A stretch of DNA of 25,000 bases from Chromera velia (lineage: Eukaryota > Sar > Chromeraceae): the NCBI GenBank assembly GCA_018398765.1, contig JAHBMJ010002454.1, positions 31,293 through 56,292 on the forward strand, in the 5' to 3' direction. Shown here one piece after another: positions 9,420-19,164 of the stretch (position 1 is its first letter; every line of letters begins with the position of its first letter). Under the pieces are notes generated by a model. That model was given only the letters and a program-made list of their open reading frames with translations. It searched no databases and was not told where the DNA came from. A program made the position numbers and the translations under genes.

Positions 9420-9647
9420 TTAGCGGAGCTCTGTGTTTGGTCTTTCTCTATTGATCAATTCCATTAGTCACTCAATCGATCCTATCGTTAGCGGCAGCAT
9501 GCTTCGGGCCGTTCGATTTCGACTTAAGGTATTACTCCATCCATCATGGATTCATGCAAACATTCACTCTATTCATATATGGATCATGCAGACATTCATT
9601 TCATTCATCATTCATGTCATCATAAATTGTTCTCGGTCCGGCTTCCT

Positions 9648-10097
9648 TCATTTTGCTTTCATGATTTCCGTCCCTCTTTTGACTTTTGGTCCCTCCTCGA
9701 ATTCTTGAATGAATGCAGGACAGTCGCAGTCTTCTCTATCGGTCCACCACGACTCGTCCGGGTACCCCTCATAGACGAGTGAGTATTGAACTTTCCCGTC
9801 TTTTTCTCTTTTCCCTATGACTTCTTTCACATTGTAGTCTGACATCGCACTCCTGTTCGGGTCTCTGTCTTCTTTTTCAACCATTTGCTTCTTCTGTCTC
9901 ATCTTTTTCTTTTCGGTCTCGAGGGAATGCTTGAATGGCAACACGCTTTCGCTCTGTGTGGAAGCCGAGCTTTGCTGTTCGATTACTTGCCAGTAGATGG
10001 CTTTAAGAACGATTCTTGCAGAGTCATGGTTTATGAGTGTGTCCTGTTTGTTTCTAGTAAGTTCTCTTCTTTCTACTTTCCAGTCTCCCTTTCTGTC
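9648..10097 (-). pseudogene. Chromodomain at the C-terminus of pol
   Basis: The frame is the same as integrase, from which it is separated only by TGA 10098-10100. About 60 linker codons rich in Lys/Arg/Gln/Ser lead to a chromodomain at about 9840-9680 starting YNVKEVIGKR. It keeps the pattern of a first aromatic residue, Y-x-V-x-x-GYP and a Trp pair (GYPDESWW), and ends in an acidic helix (FIQEFEEG). Chromodomains on integrase steer insertion to methyl-histone H3 chromatin; that role here is inferred from the family. TGA 9648-9650 is the likely natural end of pol. Confidence 0.85.
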
Positions 10098-11708
10098 TCA
10101 AGCTTTCCTTACAAGTGCTCCTTCCAAGAAATGCAATGTGAAGTGCTGTTCTCCTTTGACTGTCCTGATGTTTTCTATTCTCGCCTTGATTCGTTCTTTC
10201 ACCTGCAACTCTCCTGCTGAGTGATAGTAAAAGAAAATGGTCTCTCCTTCCCTCAACGGCTTCCTGTCGGGAAAGAAATTGAATCCCTTTTCCGGAAGCG
10301 GTCGAGTTTCCGTTTCCATTTTCTCATCCTCTTGTTCTTTGTTGTCTCCGTCTGCAGGCGATCTCATCTTCTTCTCTGTGTCTCTTTTTTGTCCTTTTTT
10401 CTCAGGTTGGTCGTTCTGTTCTTCTTTCCTCACATGCATATTAAAAATCTCTTCGTTTTCCTTGTAATCTCTGCTGAAGTACGGTTTCACTCTGTGTCTG
10501 TTTACCGTTTGGCTTGATTGGCTTCCGGGCTTTTTGATGATCAGAGTGCGATTCGGTCTCACTTGCGTGATCATGTACGGCCTCTCATACAATGGTACGA
10601 GTGCTTTGCTGATTCTTTTTTGAGTAGGCGGCTTTTCTAGCCATACGTACATGCTTTCTTTGTATTCCAGTACTTTCTTTGGATCGATGCGAAGCAGTCT
10701 GAGCATTCTCTGCTGTGCTGCTGCCTCAAAAAGTTCTCTTCTATCTTTCAATTCATTCCGCAGCTCAGCAAGAAGCTCAACGTACTCAGGTGGGAAGACA
10801 GGTCCTCCTGCTTCTGTTAGTGAAACGAGGTAACGTAAGGGGTGGTTTGGCTGTCGTTGAAAGAGACAAAAGAACGGAAAAACTCCTGTGCTCGTGTGTA
10901 CTGCAGAATTGTGAGCGAAGGCAGCAAAAGGAAGGAAGTCTGTCCAGTTCTTTTGGTTTTTGTCAATGTAGCAAGAGAGCACAAACTTCATGTCTTTGTG
11001 GAAGCGCTCAAGTCTTCCGTTAGTCTGAGGGTGATAGCTTGTTGTCTTTACTTTCTTGGTCCTGACTAAATGACATACTGCCTCCATGATCTGTGCGAGC
11101 ATGTTACTTCCCTGATTGGAAAGAAGCCTGATTGGCTTCCCGTATCTACATAAAATAGTGCGGACTAAACTTTGGGCAATCGTCGATGCCTTAGCATCTG
11201 AAACGGCGTCCACCTCAACCCATCTGCTGGTGAGGTCCATGTATGTGATTGCATATCGCATACCGTCTTTACTGCGAGTGAATGGTCCCATAACGTCGAT
11301 TGCCCACGATGAGAGCGGTTTGACGTCCGAAAAATTTTGGACCATGAATCCTTCTTGCTGTTTTCTTCTCTTCTTCTCTTAACATTTTCGGCATGATTTG
11401 ATATGCTTTTTGATGTCTGTGATCATGGATGACCAGAAAAAATAGTGAGAGATGTTTTGAATGCATCGGTTAATACCTGGGTGCCCTTGGAGTTTGCATT
11501 CATGAAATTCAGTGAGAACTTTCTCCTTCATTCCTTTTGGTACTACCAATAAAAATCTTGTTCCTTTTTCATGCCTGTTCGCAGGAGGAAGTAAACGGAA
11601 AAGCATGTCCTCGTACAATACATAGAGAGGCGATTGGCCGAGAATGTGTGTTCTCTCTTGACTAGTCAGATTTGTCTGGAAGTCTCCGTTTTTTAGGAAT
11701 TCACTCAT
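10098..11708 (-). pseudogene. Integrase (H2C2 zinc finger, DDE core, GPY/F module), inactivated
   Basis: Integrase inserts the cDNA copy into the genome. The N-terminal zinc finger (about 11520-11380) has the H...H...C-x2-C pattern, ending CRKC just before TAA 11379. In the DDE core the first Asp lies in WAIDVMGPF (11295-11297). The second is replaced by Asn in LLSNQGSN (11115-11117, AAT where GAT is expected). The Glu lies in NGRLERFHK (11007-11009), exactly 35 residues after the Asn, so the D35E spacing is kept. The GPY/F module (about 10600-10480) reads ERPY instead of GPY (10581-10583, AGG). In-frame stops are at 11712 (TGA), 11379 (TAA) and 10098 (TGA). There is no frameshift in this stretch. 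The lost second Asp alone would abolish strand transfer. Confidence 0.93.
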
Positions 11709-11714
11709 GTATCA

Positions 11715-12320
11715 TGTTTCTGGGTCGTCTTGCTGTGCCTTCTTTATCTCGTCAGGTGAAAACGGATCGGGTAATTCAATGGCTGGTTTGGCTTGCTCTT
11801 TCTTTTTCTCTTCTTCCCCCTTCCTTTCCTGTTTTTCTTCTTTTCTTTCTCTTGTCCTTTTCCTTGCTGCAGCAACTACAAGCGAGTGGTCTGTTTCCTC
11901 ATCCGGAACTGTGGGAAGGAACTGCTCGTGCACGAAAAGAGGTCGGCTGAGGCTATCTGCGTCTGTGTTTGAATGTTCAGGTTTATGTTTTATATCGTAC
12001 TCATACATAGACAGAGCGATCGACCAACGATGGAGTTGTGCATTGGTGTTTTTCTGCTTTTTAATGTACTCCAACGCTTTGCAATCTGTCCAGGCAGTGA
12101 ACGGTCGTCCGTACAGGTACTTCTTGAATTGATTTGTGACTATCCAGTAGAACGCAAATCCTTCTTTCTCTATTGCTCCCCATTTCTATTCTGTTTCTGT
12201 CAATTTCCGAGAGGCATACTGAATGACTTTTTCCTTCTGATTTTCGTCTAACTGACAGAGGATGCCTGAAATTGCCTCTCCACTTGCGTCTGTCTTCAAG
12301 ATGAAGGGCTTATTCAGGTC
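11715..12320 (-). pseudogene. RNase H domain of pol
   Basis: This domain degrades the RNA strand of the RNA-DNA hybrid. The acidic residues stand in KTDASG (Asp at 12288-12290), in the TETE...IEKE segment, in AWTDCKAL and in NTDADSLSR. The frame is broken by TAG 12186-12188 between TETE and KWGAIEKE, a position where related elements commonly carry Gln or a similar residue. The sequence continues as a Glu/Lys-rich linker to TGA 11712-11714, just before the integrase part. Confidence 0.9.
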
Positions 12321-13442
12321 TGGGTGTGCTAAAACAGGTCGTGATGAGAGTGCATTCTTTAGTTTTTGCCACGCTACTTCTTGTGGTTGTTCCCATGTGA
12401 AGATGCTATCCTTCTTTAGCAGAGCCAAAAGGGGTTCTGCGATGTTTAAGAACCCTTCTATGTATCGTCTATAGAAGGAACATATGCCGATAAAGCTCTT
12501 TACTTGCTTGATCGTTCTCGGTCGCTCACATTTCTGAATGACCTCTATTCTGTCTGCAGATGGTCTTATACCCTCGTCAGAAACGTCGTGACCCAGATAG
12601 CAAAGCTTTCTGGTCATGAATCTGCACTTCGAGAAGGCAAGTTTTCCTCCCGCCTCTTTTATTCTCTCCAGCACTTTCTCCAGATCAGTCATGGCCTTCG
12701 AGAAGGAGTCCGATGCCAGCATGACATCGTCGATGTAACTTGACATGCACACATCTGGCAAGCCTGCAAACAACTTGTTGACTGCCTTTTGAAAACAGCC
12801 AAGCCCGATACTGATTCCTATAGGTAGGCGAGTGAAGCAGTGCTGACCAAATTCTGTTACGAAAGCAAGTTTTTCCTGATCTGCCTCTCTGACAGCCAAC
12901 TGAAAGAAGCCACTTTGATAGTCCAACAGACTGAAAAATGATTTCCCTTATAGTTTATACAGCATTTCATCCATATTTAGGATTGGATATCGATCGACTT
13001 TCAGCACAGAATTCAGACGACGCAGGTCAATGCATACTCGATAGCCGTCTCCTTTTGGTTTCTTTACGATCAAAATTGGGTGCCCCCATTCCGATGAACA
13101 TGGCTTGATCACTCTTTATTTTTGCAGGCGTTCAAGGTACTCCTTCAGGACTCCCTTCAAGGCGTATGGAACAGGTCGGGATCTACTGTAGATCGGTTCT
13201 GCTCCCTGTGTGTCAATCTTACACTCCGTTCCTTTCCACAGTCCTGGACTATCCTCATGCGGAACGAGACACGTGAAACAAAGAAGAAGGGATCTCAGTT
13301 GTTCTTTTTCTGATAGAAATAAGTGAGACGCATTTTCGAGTGCTTTTTCTATCTCCTTTCTCGCCTCTGTTTCTCTTTTCTCTCTATTTTGACCCTTACT
13401 GTCTGATTGTGATTGATCAGACAGGTTAGGCTGTTTTGGCAC
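12321..13442 (-). pseudogene. Reverse transcriptase domain of pol
   Basis: It copies element RNA into DNA. The N-terminal part has the gypsy pattern CKIDTQGAEPIYSRSRPVPYA, followed by SSEWGHPILIVKKPKGDGYR, the first catalytic Asp in LLDYQSGFFQ (Asp at 12921-12923), FTRLPIG, and the intact catalytic box YIDD at 12726-12737. The thumb/connection reads YLGHDVSDEGIRPSADRIE and RRYIEGF, typical of gypsy RTs. In-frame stops are at 13116 (TAA) and 12948 (TAA); TAA 13443 separates it from protease. The frame is constant, with no indels. Confidence 0.95.
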
Positions 13443-14210
13443 TTACGGTTCTTTTCTTTTCTCTGGTTCTTCGACCATCACCGAGGCGACGTTCAAGTTA
13501 ATTGGAAGAGTGAAGGCTCGTTTGGTGGTGTTGATCGCTATTAGTGAGATCTTTCTGTTTTCTACTGTGCTTGTGGTGTTGGCAAAAATGATCCCATGAG
13601 GCTTGTTTCTGCAAATTTGGTCTACAGTAACCGGTGCCCCGTTTGGGATCAAGGATCCTTTTGGTAGTGGAATTTCAAGGTGTGTCACTGTACTCTCTTT
13701 GAGAGTTTCTCTTTTCACTGTACTGACAAGCACGGGTAGCAGCATCTTCTTCTTTTCCATCTCACTCATTGGTAAAAGAGAAACAGGAGAGGACTTCTTG
13801 CTGTGTAGAGGACGCATAAGAAGTCTGTCTGGTCGAAAGAACATTCCATGCACGTGTAAGTCAAAAAACGTTTTCCCAAATATTGCGGCATGCTTGATAG
13901 AGGAAGAAATGTAAAATTGAAGCTTTCTGATTCCTTGTAAGTTAAAACAAAGCGAAACTACTCCTTCATTCTCTAGTTTCTTTCCTCCCTCACCTTCGAT
14001 TAAGAGAGGGGAAGGAAAGGCTCTAAGGGAAGGGTTTGCCATTTTCAGCTGTTGCCAGACTTGCGTACTGATCATTGATACATCGGCTCTGGAGTCAATC
14101 ATTGCAGGTACGACCACATTATGATCAAGGGAAACAAAAAGTCTGACTCTCTGCAAATTCAAGTGGATATGAGCGACTGATTTCTGTGTGTGTTTCTTAC
14201 ATGTATTCTT
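13443..14210 (-). pseudogene. Aspartic protease domain of pol
   Basis: It cleaves the Gag-Pol polyprotein. The frame is open from TAG 14211-14213 down to TAA 13443-13445. The active-site loop reads AMIDSRADVS where retropepsins have D-S/T-G-A. The catalytic Asp is at 14094-14096, and the Gly is replaced by Arg (14088-14090, AGA where GGA is expected). Upstream is a Lys/Glu-rich linker toward gag. Pol lies in the +1 frame relative to gag, but stops crowd the junction (14211-14454), so a programmed shift cannot be told from an indel. Confidence 0.85.
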
Positions 14211-14451
14211 CTATTTTTTCTTCTCCTTTTCTCCTTTTTCCTGTTCAATCACAAACTTAAGTGCTTTTTCTTTCTCTTCTTCCTCTTCTTCTTTTTCTCT
14301 TCCTCTTTTGTTGCCAGTCTTTGCGTAATCAGTCTTCTTATTTGTGAATAACGATGGGGCCATGTCCGTGTCGGTCCGCAGTCGCCCCTGTAAGCCTGCA
14401 GACCCTTTAGTGTTTTTGACCGTTTTGTCGATTCGGAAACCCCCTCTGCTG

Positions 14452-16305
14452 CTATCTTACATGCATCGGAGGATTTCTCGAGCCCATAGGTCTGTTCGGC
14501 TGCATGAAGGGTGGTCTCTGGAATTGCTGCCCAGGTCGGTGCTGCTGTGAAGGAAAACCTTGTAGGCTTCTTTGTCCAAGTGGTCTGGCTATCTGATTTT
14601 GTGTCGAAAGTCCCTGCCATTCCGTTCTCTGCTGCTGGAGGAAAGAAGGCGGTCTCTGAAGCACTGCAGAAAAAGGAGACGGTCTTTGGAAGACAGCAGG
14701 TGGTCTTTAAAACACTGCGGTTTGCGCTGAAGGAAGCGTCCTGTTTCCTCTAAAACCAAAACCCTGGCGTGCTGAGCCTATAATTTGATTCTTTCTCCGG
14801 TCTCGCTGCAGTATCCTACATGCAGGTTTTGCGTGACCCTTTCTGTCACAATATCCATATTCGTGATCTACAGGAAGAGTGCAGCGGTCACCTGCGTGAG
14901 GGGCTGCACCTCCACACCGGGTATATGTGGCTTGAGTGGACACTGCCGCTGCTACATCTGCCGCTGTTTGCACTGCTGTTTGCGCCGCTGTTTGCTGCAG
15001 AACTGCATTGATCAAGGCGGATGTCTGTCCTTCAGGAAGAGGAGCGAGCCCTTCTTCTTGACGGTCGGTGATTCTGTTTCCTTCGGAATCCATTATTTCT
15101 TCATCTCTTCTCTCGATTGTCGTGATCTTCCTTACTTTTTCGGCTTTCTCAGTCGTTCTACTGTTCTGTGCAATCAGCTCTGCTGCCCCCACTAATTCGT
15201 CGAATGATGTGTATTGCTTTTGTGTGAGGATTGACTTTGTGATCTTGTCGGACAGTCCTCTCCGGAATTTTTTTATCAGTCTTTCATCCTCGATCGACGA
15301 ATTTGCTTGTCAACAAAGGGAAGTGTACCTGTCTGCGTATTCTTGGATTGTTTCTTCTTTTCTTTGCTGCAGGTTGTCTAAGCTGGCCTCTGCTCTCTCT
15401 ACGTGCGGTTTTTTGAGTCCAAACTTTGAGAAGAATGTGTCTTTCAGGTCAGTGATGGTTTGAATTTTGCTCATTTTTTCGTCGGATATGTTTGTGAACC
15501 AATCGAGTGCATTTCCCTTCAGCGATTTTCGGAAATAGAACAGGACTTGAGTGATGTTCCATTGAAAGGCAGTGGCATCCATCTCGAAAGCTGTCCAGAA
15601 GTTTCGTGCGTCTTTTCTTTCTCCTGAATATGCATTGATGTCTGCTTTGATTGGGGGATTGTAGAAGTGGTTTGGGGTTGGCAGCAGTGGAGGGGTCGGT
15701 AGCAGAGGAGGCAGATCAGCTCTTTGGGTAGAAAAGGGAAGCTGTGAGGGTACCGAAGCCACGCTGTCTGCTTTCGTTTCCTTTATGGGCAGTTTGTCTG
15801 TGTTAAGCACCAACTCGAATTCTCCTTCTTTTGTAGGTTTGAATGTCACTCCCTGTCTTGCTAATTCCTTCAGGACAGATGGATCCCATTTCTGTACTTG
15901 CGTGGGGCCGGCTGACGTCTTCTTCTGTGCTTCATCGGTCGGTTGATCTGTTATTTCCTCGTCGGGGTCTTCTTCGTTCTCTTCTCCATTTCTTTTCTCT
16001 TCATTATTTTCCTTTCCTTTCTCATTCTCTTGTGTCTCGTTTTCTTCCATTTTTTCGTCTTGGCTCTCCACCTCCTTTTCCGTTTCCTTTTTCTTGTTGT
16101 TCCGATTTTTGTTATAATTGGAGGATTTGCCCTTTTCCTTCTTTTTTGATGGCTCCTTAATTACTTTCTTGGATAAAATTTTTTCCACATGCTGAAGAAA
16201 CTCGTCCATTTCAAAGAATTCGTCAGCGTTGTTTTTCTTCTTGTTCTTTTCTAGTGCTTTTTGTCGGGCTGTCAGTTTTTTCTTGGCCTGAGGCTTTGGA
16301 GCCAT
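14452..16305 (-). pseudogene. Gag with retrotransposon-gag domain and CCHC zinc knuckle
   Basis: Structural capsid/nucleocapsid protein. The first good ATG is at 16305 (MAPKPQAKKK), although the frame is open back to 16404. The N-terminal part is Lys/Glu/Asn-rich and highly charged. A Pro-rich hinge follows, then the capsid-type domain at about 15660-15320 with FWTAFEMDATAFQWN and SLKGNALDWF. The frame is broken by TGA 15310-15312 but continues in register (FRRGLSDKI). The nucleocapsid finger at 14859-14815 has C-x2-C-x4-H-x4-C spacing, but the first Cys is Tyr (14857-14859, TAT where TGT is expected). Then comes TAA 14707 and a Gln/Pro/Arg-rich tail to TAG 14452. Confidence 0.9.
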
Positions 16306-16346
16306 ATTTGGTTCTCTTTCCCTTTTTTTTTTTGACAGAAACGCCT

Positions 16347-16781
16347 TCAGTCTACCCAAATGTAGCGAGCGGGGGAAGGAATATATATAGGGAGAAGTTG
16401 GCGGTTACTGTCGATAAATCTCAGCTGACGTGTGATATTAAGATTCAGTGCCTTGATGACTTCGTCTGACTGGCGATTATGAGCGACGACTGTATATGAA
16501 TACTGATCCAAAAGGAAGATTCTCAGATTTTGTTGGTCCTCAATGAATTCTATGTTCCTCTGCAAAATTTCGTTCACGATGAGTCTCGCTCGTTCTTCCC
16601 TCTCTGTTGTGTGCAATTCTGGAAGTTCTCCAGGCAAAATTGCTCGAAGGATCTTTCTTGTTCTGGCTATGATTTTTTCGGGGTTTGCCTGGTCAGCTGT
16701 TCTTTTTCGCGTCGGATGGGTTTGGGGGATTATTTTTGTATTTTGGTTAGATAGAGTTTTCTGTTTCGCTGCTGATTTCTG
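16347..16781 (-). CDS. Leader open frame upstream of gag, function unknown
   Basis: About 144 codons are open in the pol-register frame from 16781 to TGA 16347-16349, overlapping the start of the gag frame by about 55 bases. There is no ATG in it. The sequence is hydrophilic and helix-like (HTTEREERARLIVNEILQRN) and not low-complexity, so it may be an N-terminal Gag/matrix part reached by a frameshift or an indel, or a non-ATG leader ORF. No family is recognised. Confidence 0.35.
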   Translation of the reverse strand, partial: QKSAAKQKTLSNQNTKIIPQTHPTRKRTADQANPEKIIARTRKILRAILPGELPELHTTEREERARLIVNEILQRNIEFIEDQQNLRIFLLDQYSYTVVAHNRQSDEVIKALNLNITRQLRFIDSNRQLLPIYIPSPARYIWVD

Positions 16782-17258
16782 TTAAAATCTCGTGATATAA
16801 GTAAAGGAAGTTAAAAATTATGAACTTACAGAGAGAAAAAAACGACTTGATGAAGTGAGAGAGGTAGGGTTCCGTTGAAGAGCGAAAAGAGAAGGGAGAA
16901 TCCGAATTCGAAGAAAGACAAAAAGGTTTGTTTAGCTGTGAAGGAAAGATTAAATTTTGTGCAGCAGAGTGAAATTCCAAACTTGCTGAGGGGAAAGATG
17001 GCCTGATTTGCAGAAAGATCTCCTTCATAAAAGGAAAGAAAGAGAAGCAATCCAAATTCGAATGAAGAAAAAGTTACTTGTATTTGTCTCGTATGTGCAG
17101 GTAGACTGCTCGTATACACGAAGACGGCAAGCGAAAAAAGTAAGTCACACAGGGATGGAAGTAGTCGAATTTTCTTTTTGCTTAGCAGGAAAGTCCAAGT
17201 CATAAAACGCACGAACGCTTCGTAATATGTTTTGCCTTTCACAGAAGGATAAAAATAA

Positions 17259-17544
17259 GTCAAATTTACCGTCAGATAGAATGCGTGAAATTCATAAAAA
17301 GGGCAGGGCTTTGCCGTTTATAGAGAAACGAAGAGAGGTCAAATTCACTGTTAGGTAGAATGCGTGAAATTCGCAAAAAGGGCAGGGCTTCGCCGTTCAC
17401 AGAGAAATGAAGAGAAGTCAAATTCACTGTCAGGTAGAATGCATAAAATTCGTAAAAAAAGCAGGGCTTCGCCGTTCAGAGAGAAATGAAGAGAAGTCAA
17501 ATTCACTGTCAGATAAAATGCGTGAAATTTGTAAAAAGGGCAGG
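17259..17544. repeat. 79-bp tandem repeat, 3.6 copies
   Basis: Full copies at 17259-17337, 17338-17416 and 17417-17495, each starting GTCAAATT, and a partial copy at 17496-17544. Copies differ by a handful of bases, mostly transitions. Confidence 0.92.
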
Positions 17545-17557
17545 AAAAGGCGGTACA

Positions 17558-17672
17558 GTCAGAAATTTCAGCAGCGCTTCGCAGTGTGGTCCTGTCTGAT
17601 GTCGATTTATGGCAGAGGACAGAAAGTGGGGTTCCGTCAGAAATTCCAGCAGCGCTTTGCGATGTGGTCCTG
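17558..17672. repeat. Pair of direct repeats 78 bp apart
   Basis: About 37 bases starting GTCAGAAATT at 17558 recur at 17636 with a few changes. The 78-bp spacing nearly matches the neighbouring 79-bp array. Confidence 0.85.
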
Positions 17673-17921
17673 CTTCTTCTCCTTGCAGGTACAGGACACC
17701 AAAGGGATGGCCAAGTCGAGGGCGTACAAATTGAGGTTTGAGTTGATGGCTCGCAGGTGTGGGCTCCTGTGGTATGCGTGTAGATGATCACAGCGTTCTG
17801 GTTTCCTCTGGGTGAACCTTCTCTGGGCGAAGAAGGTGGTCTGCGTTGCTTGTAGAATAGTTGTTGTTTGGTAGAGAAGGTTGGTCTCCGTTCGCTCAGC
17901 TCTTTGATCTTATTGATCTCT

Positions 17922-17935
17922 CGCTGGCGTCACCA
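17922..17935 (-). promoter_or_regulatory. Primer-binding site
   Basis: On the minus strand, two bases after the 5' LTR, the sequence begins TGGTGACGCCAGCG. TGG is the complement of the CCA end of a tRNA, at the standard position. The primer would be a tRNA ending CGCTGGCGTCACCA; I cannot say which. Confidence 0.7.
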
Positions 17936-17937
17936 CG

Positions 17938-18400
17938 TGTTAAGGTCTACTTAGAGGGGTTGGCGCTAGTGAGTGCTTGCAGAGGTTCAAGGGTCTTCAG
18001 GGCTTGATGTCGCTGGAGCGATTCAGGTCGATCCTTAGTGACAGACTCGATCGATGTCAGGAGCATGGAGCTTTCTTGCGATTCAGTGATCAATCTGATT
18101 TCATAGTAGTCTTCTAGAAAGTCTTTCGGAAGTCTTTCATATAATTTCGATCGAAATGCGACAGGCCAAAATCTGTATAGTACAGGACGTTAACGTCCCG
18201 TCTCTTTTCTTGTTGATCCTTAAAAAGGCAGGTAGCGAGGATTGAACCTATGATCTTCTGTTTGTTAATGTTGTATGTTAACCACTAAGTCATAAACGTA
18301 AGCGACATACACCATTCTCCTTTGCTTAGCACTATTTTCGATTAAGTCAATTTATTTAATTCTCATTTTCTTTCTAGTCATGCTTTGATAGCGCATAGCA
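17938..18400 (-). repeat. Right LTR (5' LTR of the element)
   Basis: 463 bp, gap-free match to 5183-5645. It should hold the promoter of the element. On the minus strand an AT-rich TTAAATAAA motif lies in its first 60 bases and could be a TATA-like element. The tRNA-like stretch follows downstream. Confidence 0.95.
18227..18299 (-). promoter_or_regulatory. tRNA-like stretch with Pol III A/B-box-like motifs (right LTR)
   Basis: Right-LTR copy of the stretch at 5472-5544. The A-box-like motif, B-box-like motif and T-run are unchanged. Confidence 0.4.
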
Positions 18401-18404
18401 CTAG
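18401..18404. repeat. Right target site duplication CTAG
   Basis: Matches 5179-5182. The sequence goes on with CTAGG, so a longer duplication cannot be excluded, but only four bases are shared with the left flank. Confidence 0.8.
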
Positions 18405-18816
18405 CTAGGCTTTTTTTCATATTTCCATCATTCACTGATTTATCATCGCTAGCATCATCATCATCTGACGGTCATTAGTCTCGATCTAATCGTTTAAAAT
18501 TTAATGAAAATTAGTTCAGACGTCACCTATATACTGACGGTGTGAGCCATGCGCTTGGGCGCGCTGCGAAGAGGCGTGGTGGCGGCAAGCATGGCGGGAC
18601 GCGTGCGACAGACTAAATTATGCCAGTGATGGCCTAGTAGAAAGCGTAGCTGAGGGGCACTTACAAAGAGTTGAGATAGGAGGCCTCAGATGTCGACATA
18701 CGTGCTAAATCTCCGATTGAAAAACTGTATAATACACGCAATTTCATCATTGCCCCGGAAATATCGCTGAGAGGGCACTTAACAAAAGTTAAGCACTTCT
18801 AACTCGAGTTAATGCG

Positions 18817-18860
18817 ACAGATAGATATAGCGGGAAGGCCCTAGGGCGGAACATATCAAT
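18817..18860. repeat. Direct repeat, copy 1 (about 44 bp)
   Basis: Starts ACAGATAGATATAGCGGGAA. It recurs at 19122-19164 with a few substitutions and a one-base gap, 305 bp apart. Confidence 0.8.
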
Positions 18861-18968
18861 CAATCAATCTATGTGTCGAGGTCGTTTGGTATCAGCAGAC
18901 TGACATTGAATAGCAGGACATTTACAGACTGGTCTGCTTGTCAAACCTCCTTCCCTAAGAATCCTTAA

Positions 18969-19145
18969 GAGCCCCGTTATGTTCTAGAGCCCCGTACAAA
19001 GCCTACAGATGGAATAGTAACCAAGGTTAACATTGATCATTTATATACTATGATTTTTGAGTTTAAAGTTACACCTAGAGTTACACACAATGCCCTAGAC
19101 AATGCTCTGCTAGCTCTGACAACAGATAGACATAGCGGGAAGGCC
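18969..19145 (+). pseudogene. Coding-like remnant of 59 codons
   Basis: The open frame between TAA 18966-18968 and TAA 19146-19148 has a protein-like composition (for example TDGIVTKVNIDHLYTMIFEF). The frame before the first TAA also looks coding-like. I recognise no family. It may belong to the same old element as 4522-5178. Confidence 0.25.
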
Positions 19146-19164
19146 TAACGCGGAACCTATCAAT
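19122..19164. repeat. Direct repeat, copy 2 (about 43 bp)
   Basis: Partner of 18817-18860. It overlaps the end of the 59-codon remnant. Confidence 0.8.

Larger units (their letters stand above)
5721..9647 (-). other. Long 3' region of the retrotransposon after pol
   Basis: About 4 kb separates the end of pol from the polypurine tract. It holds T-runs (5806-5840, 5884-5900), CAACA-rich sequence (6110-6190), a possible extra ORF (6262-7019), a cluster of CCGGCCGA-like motifs (about 7000-7180), tandem repeats at 7866-7997 and 8093-8219, and TG and GGAT microsatellites (8810-8850, 9150-9236). The stretch 8500-9250 resembles host microsatellite DNA and may be a separate acquisition. The minus strand keeps the purine-rich bias of gag-pol over much of the rest. 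Confidence 0.6.
16782..17937 (-). other. 5' leader of the retrotransposon
   Basis: It lies between the primer-binding site and the first gag-like frame. It contains 79-bp tandem repeats (17259-17544), a second pair of related repeats (17558-17672), and GAATCC/ATTCGAA-type repeats near 16899 and 17048. Minus-strand open frames across the repeats change frame from copy to copy because 79 is not a multiple of three, so they are unlikely to encode protein. Confidence 0.65.
5183..18400 (-). mobile_element. Ty3/gypsy chromovirus LTR retrotransposon, structurally complete but decayed
   Basis: The ends are two LTRs of equal length flanked by a CTAG target duplication. Coding is on the minus strand, with order Gag, protease, reverse transcriptase, RNase H, integrase, chromodomain; RT before IN with a C-terminal chromodomain defines a chromovirus of the Metaviridae/Ty3-gypsy type. 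The length, 13,218 bp, is about twice a usual chromovirus. The excess is a 1.6-kb leader and a roughly 4-kb region after pol. The coding part carries at least two in-frame stops in gag and seven in pol, plus damaged protease, nucleocapsid and integrase motifs, so it cannot be autonomous. LTR divergence is 17 of 463 sites, which suggests a fairly recent insertion. Confidence 0.93.

Noticed and set aside
10098-13445. Stop codon reassignment or programmed readthrough explaining the in-frame stops
   Set aside because: TAA, TAG and TGA all occur inside pol, which no single known code explains, and catalytic residues are lost too. Host exons show no in-frame stops. Decay is simpler.
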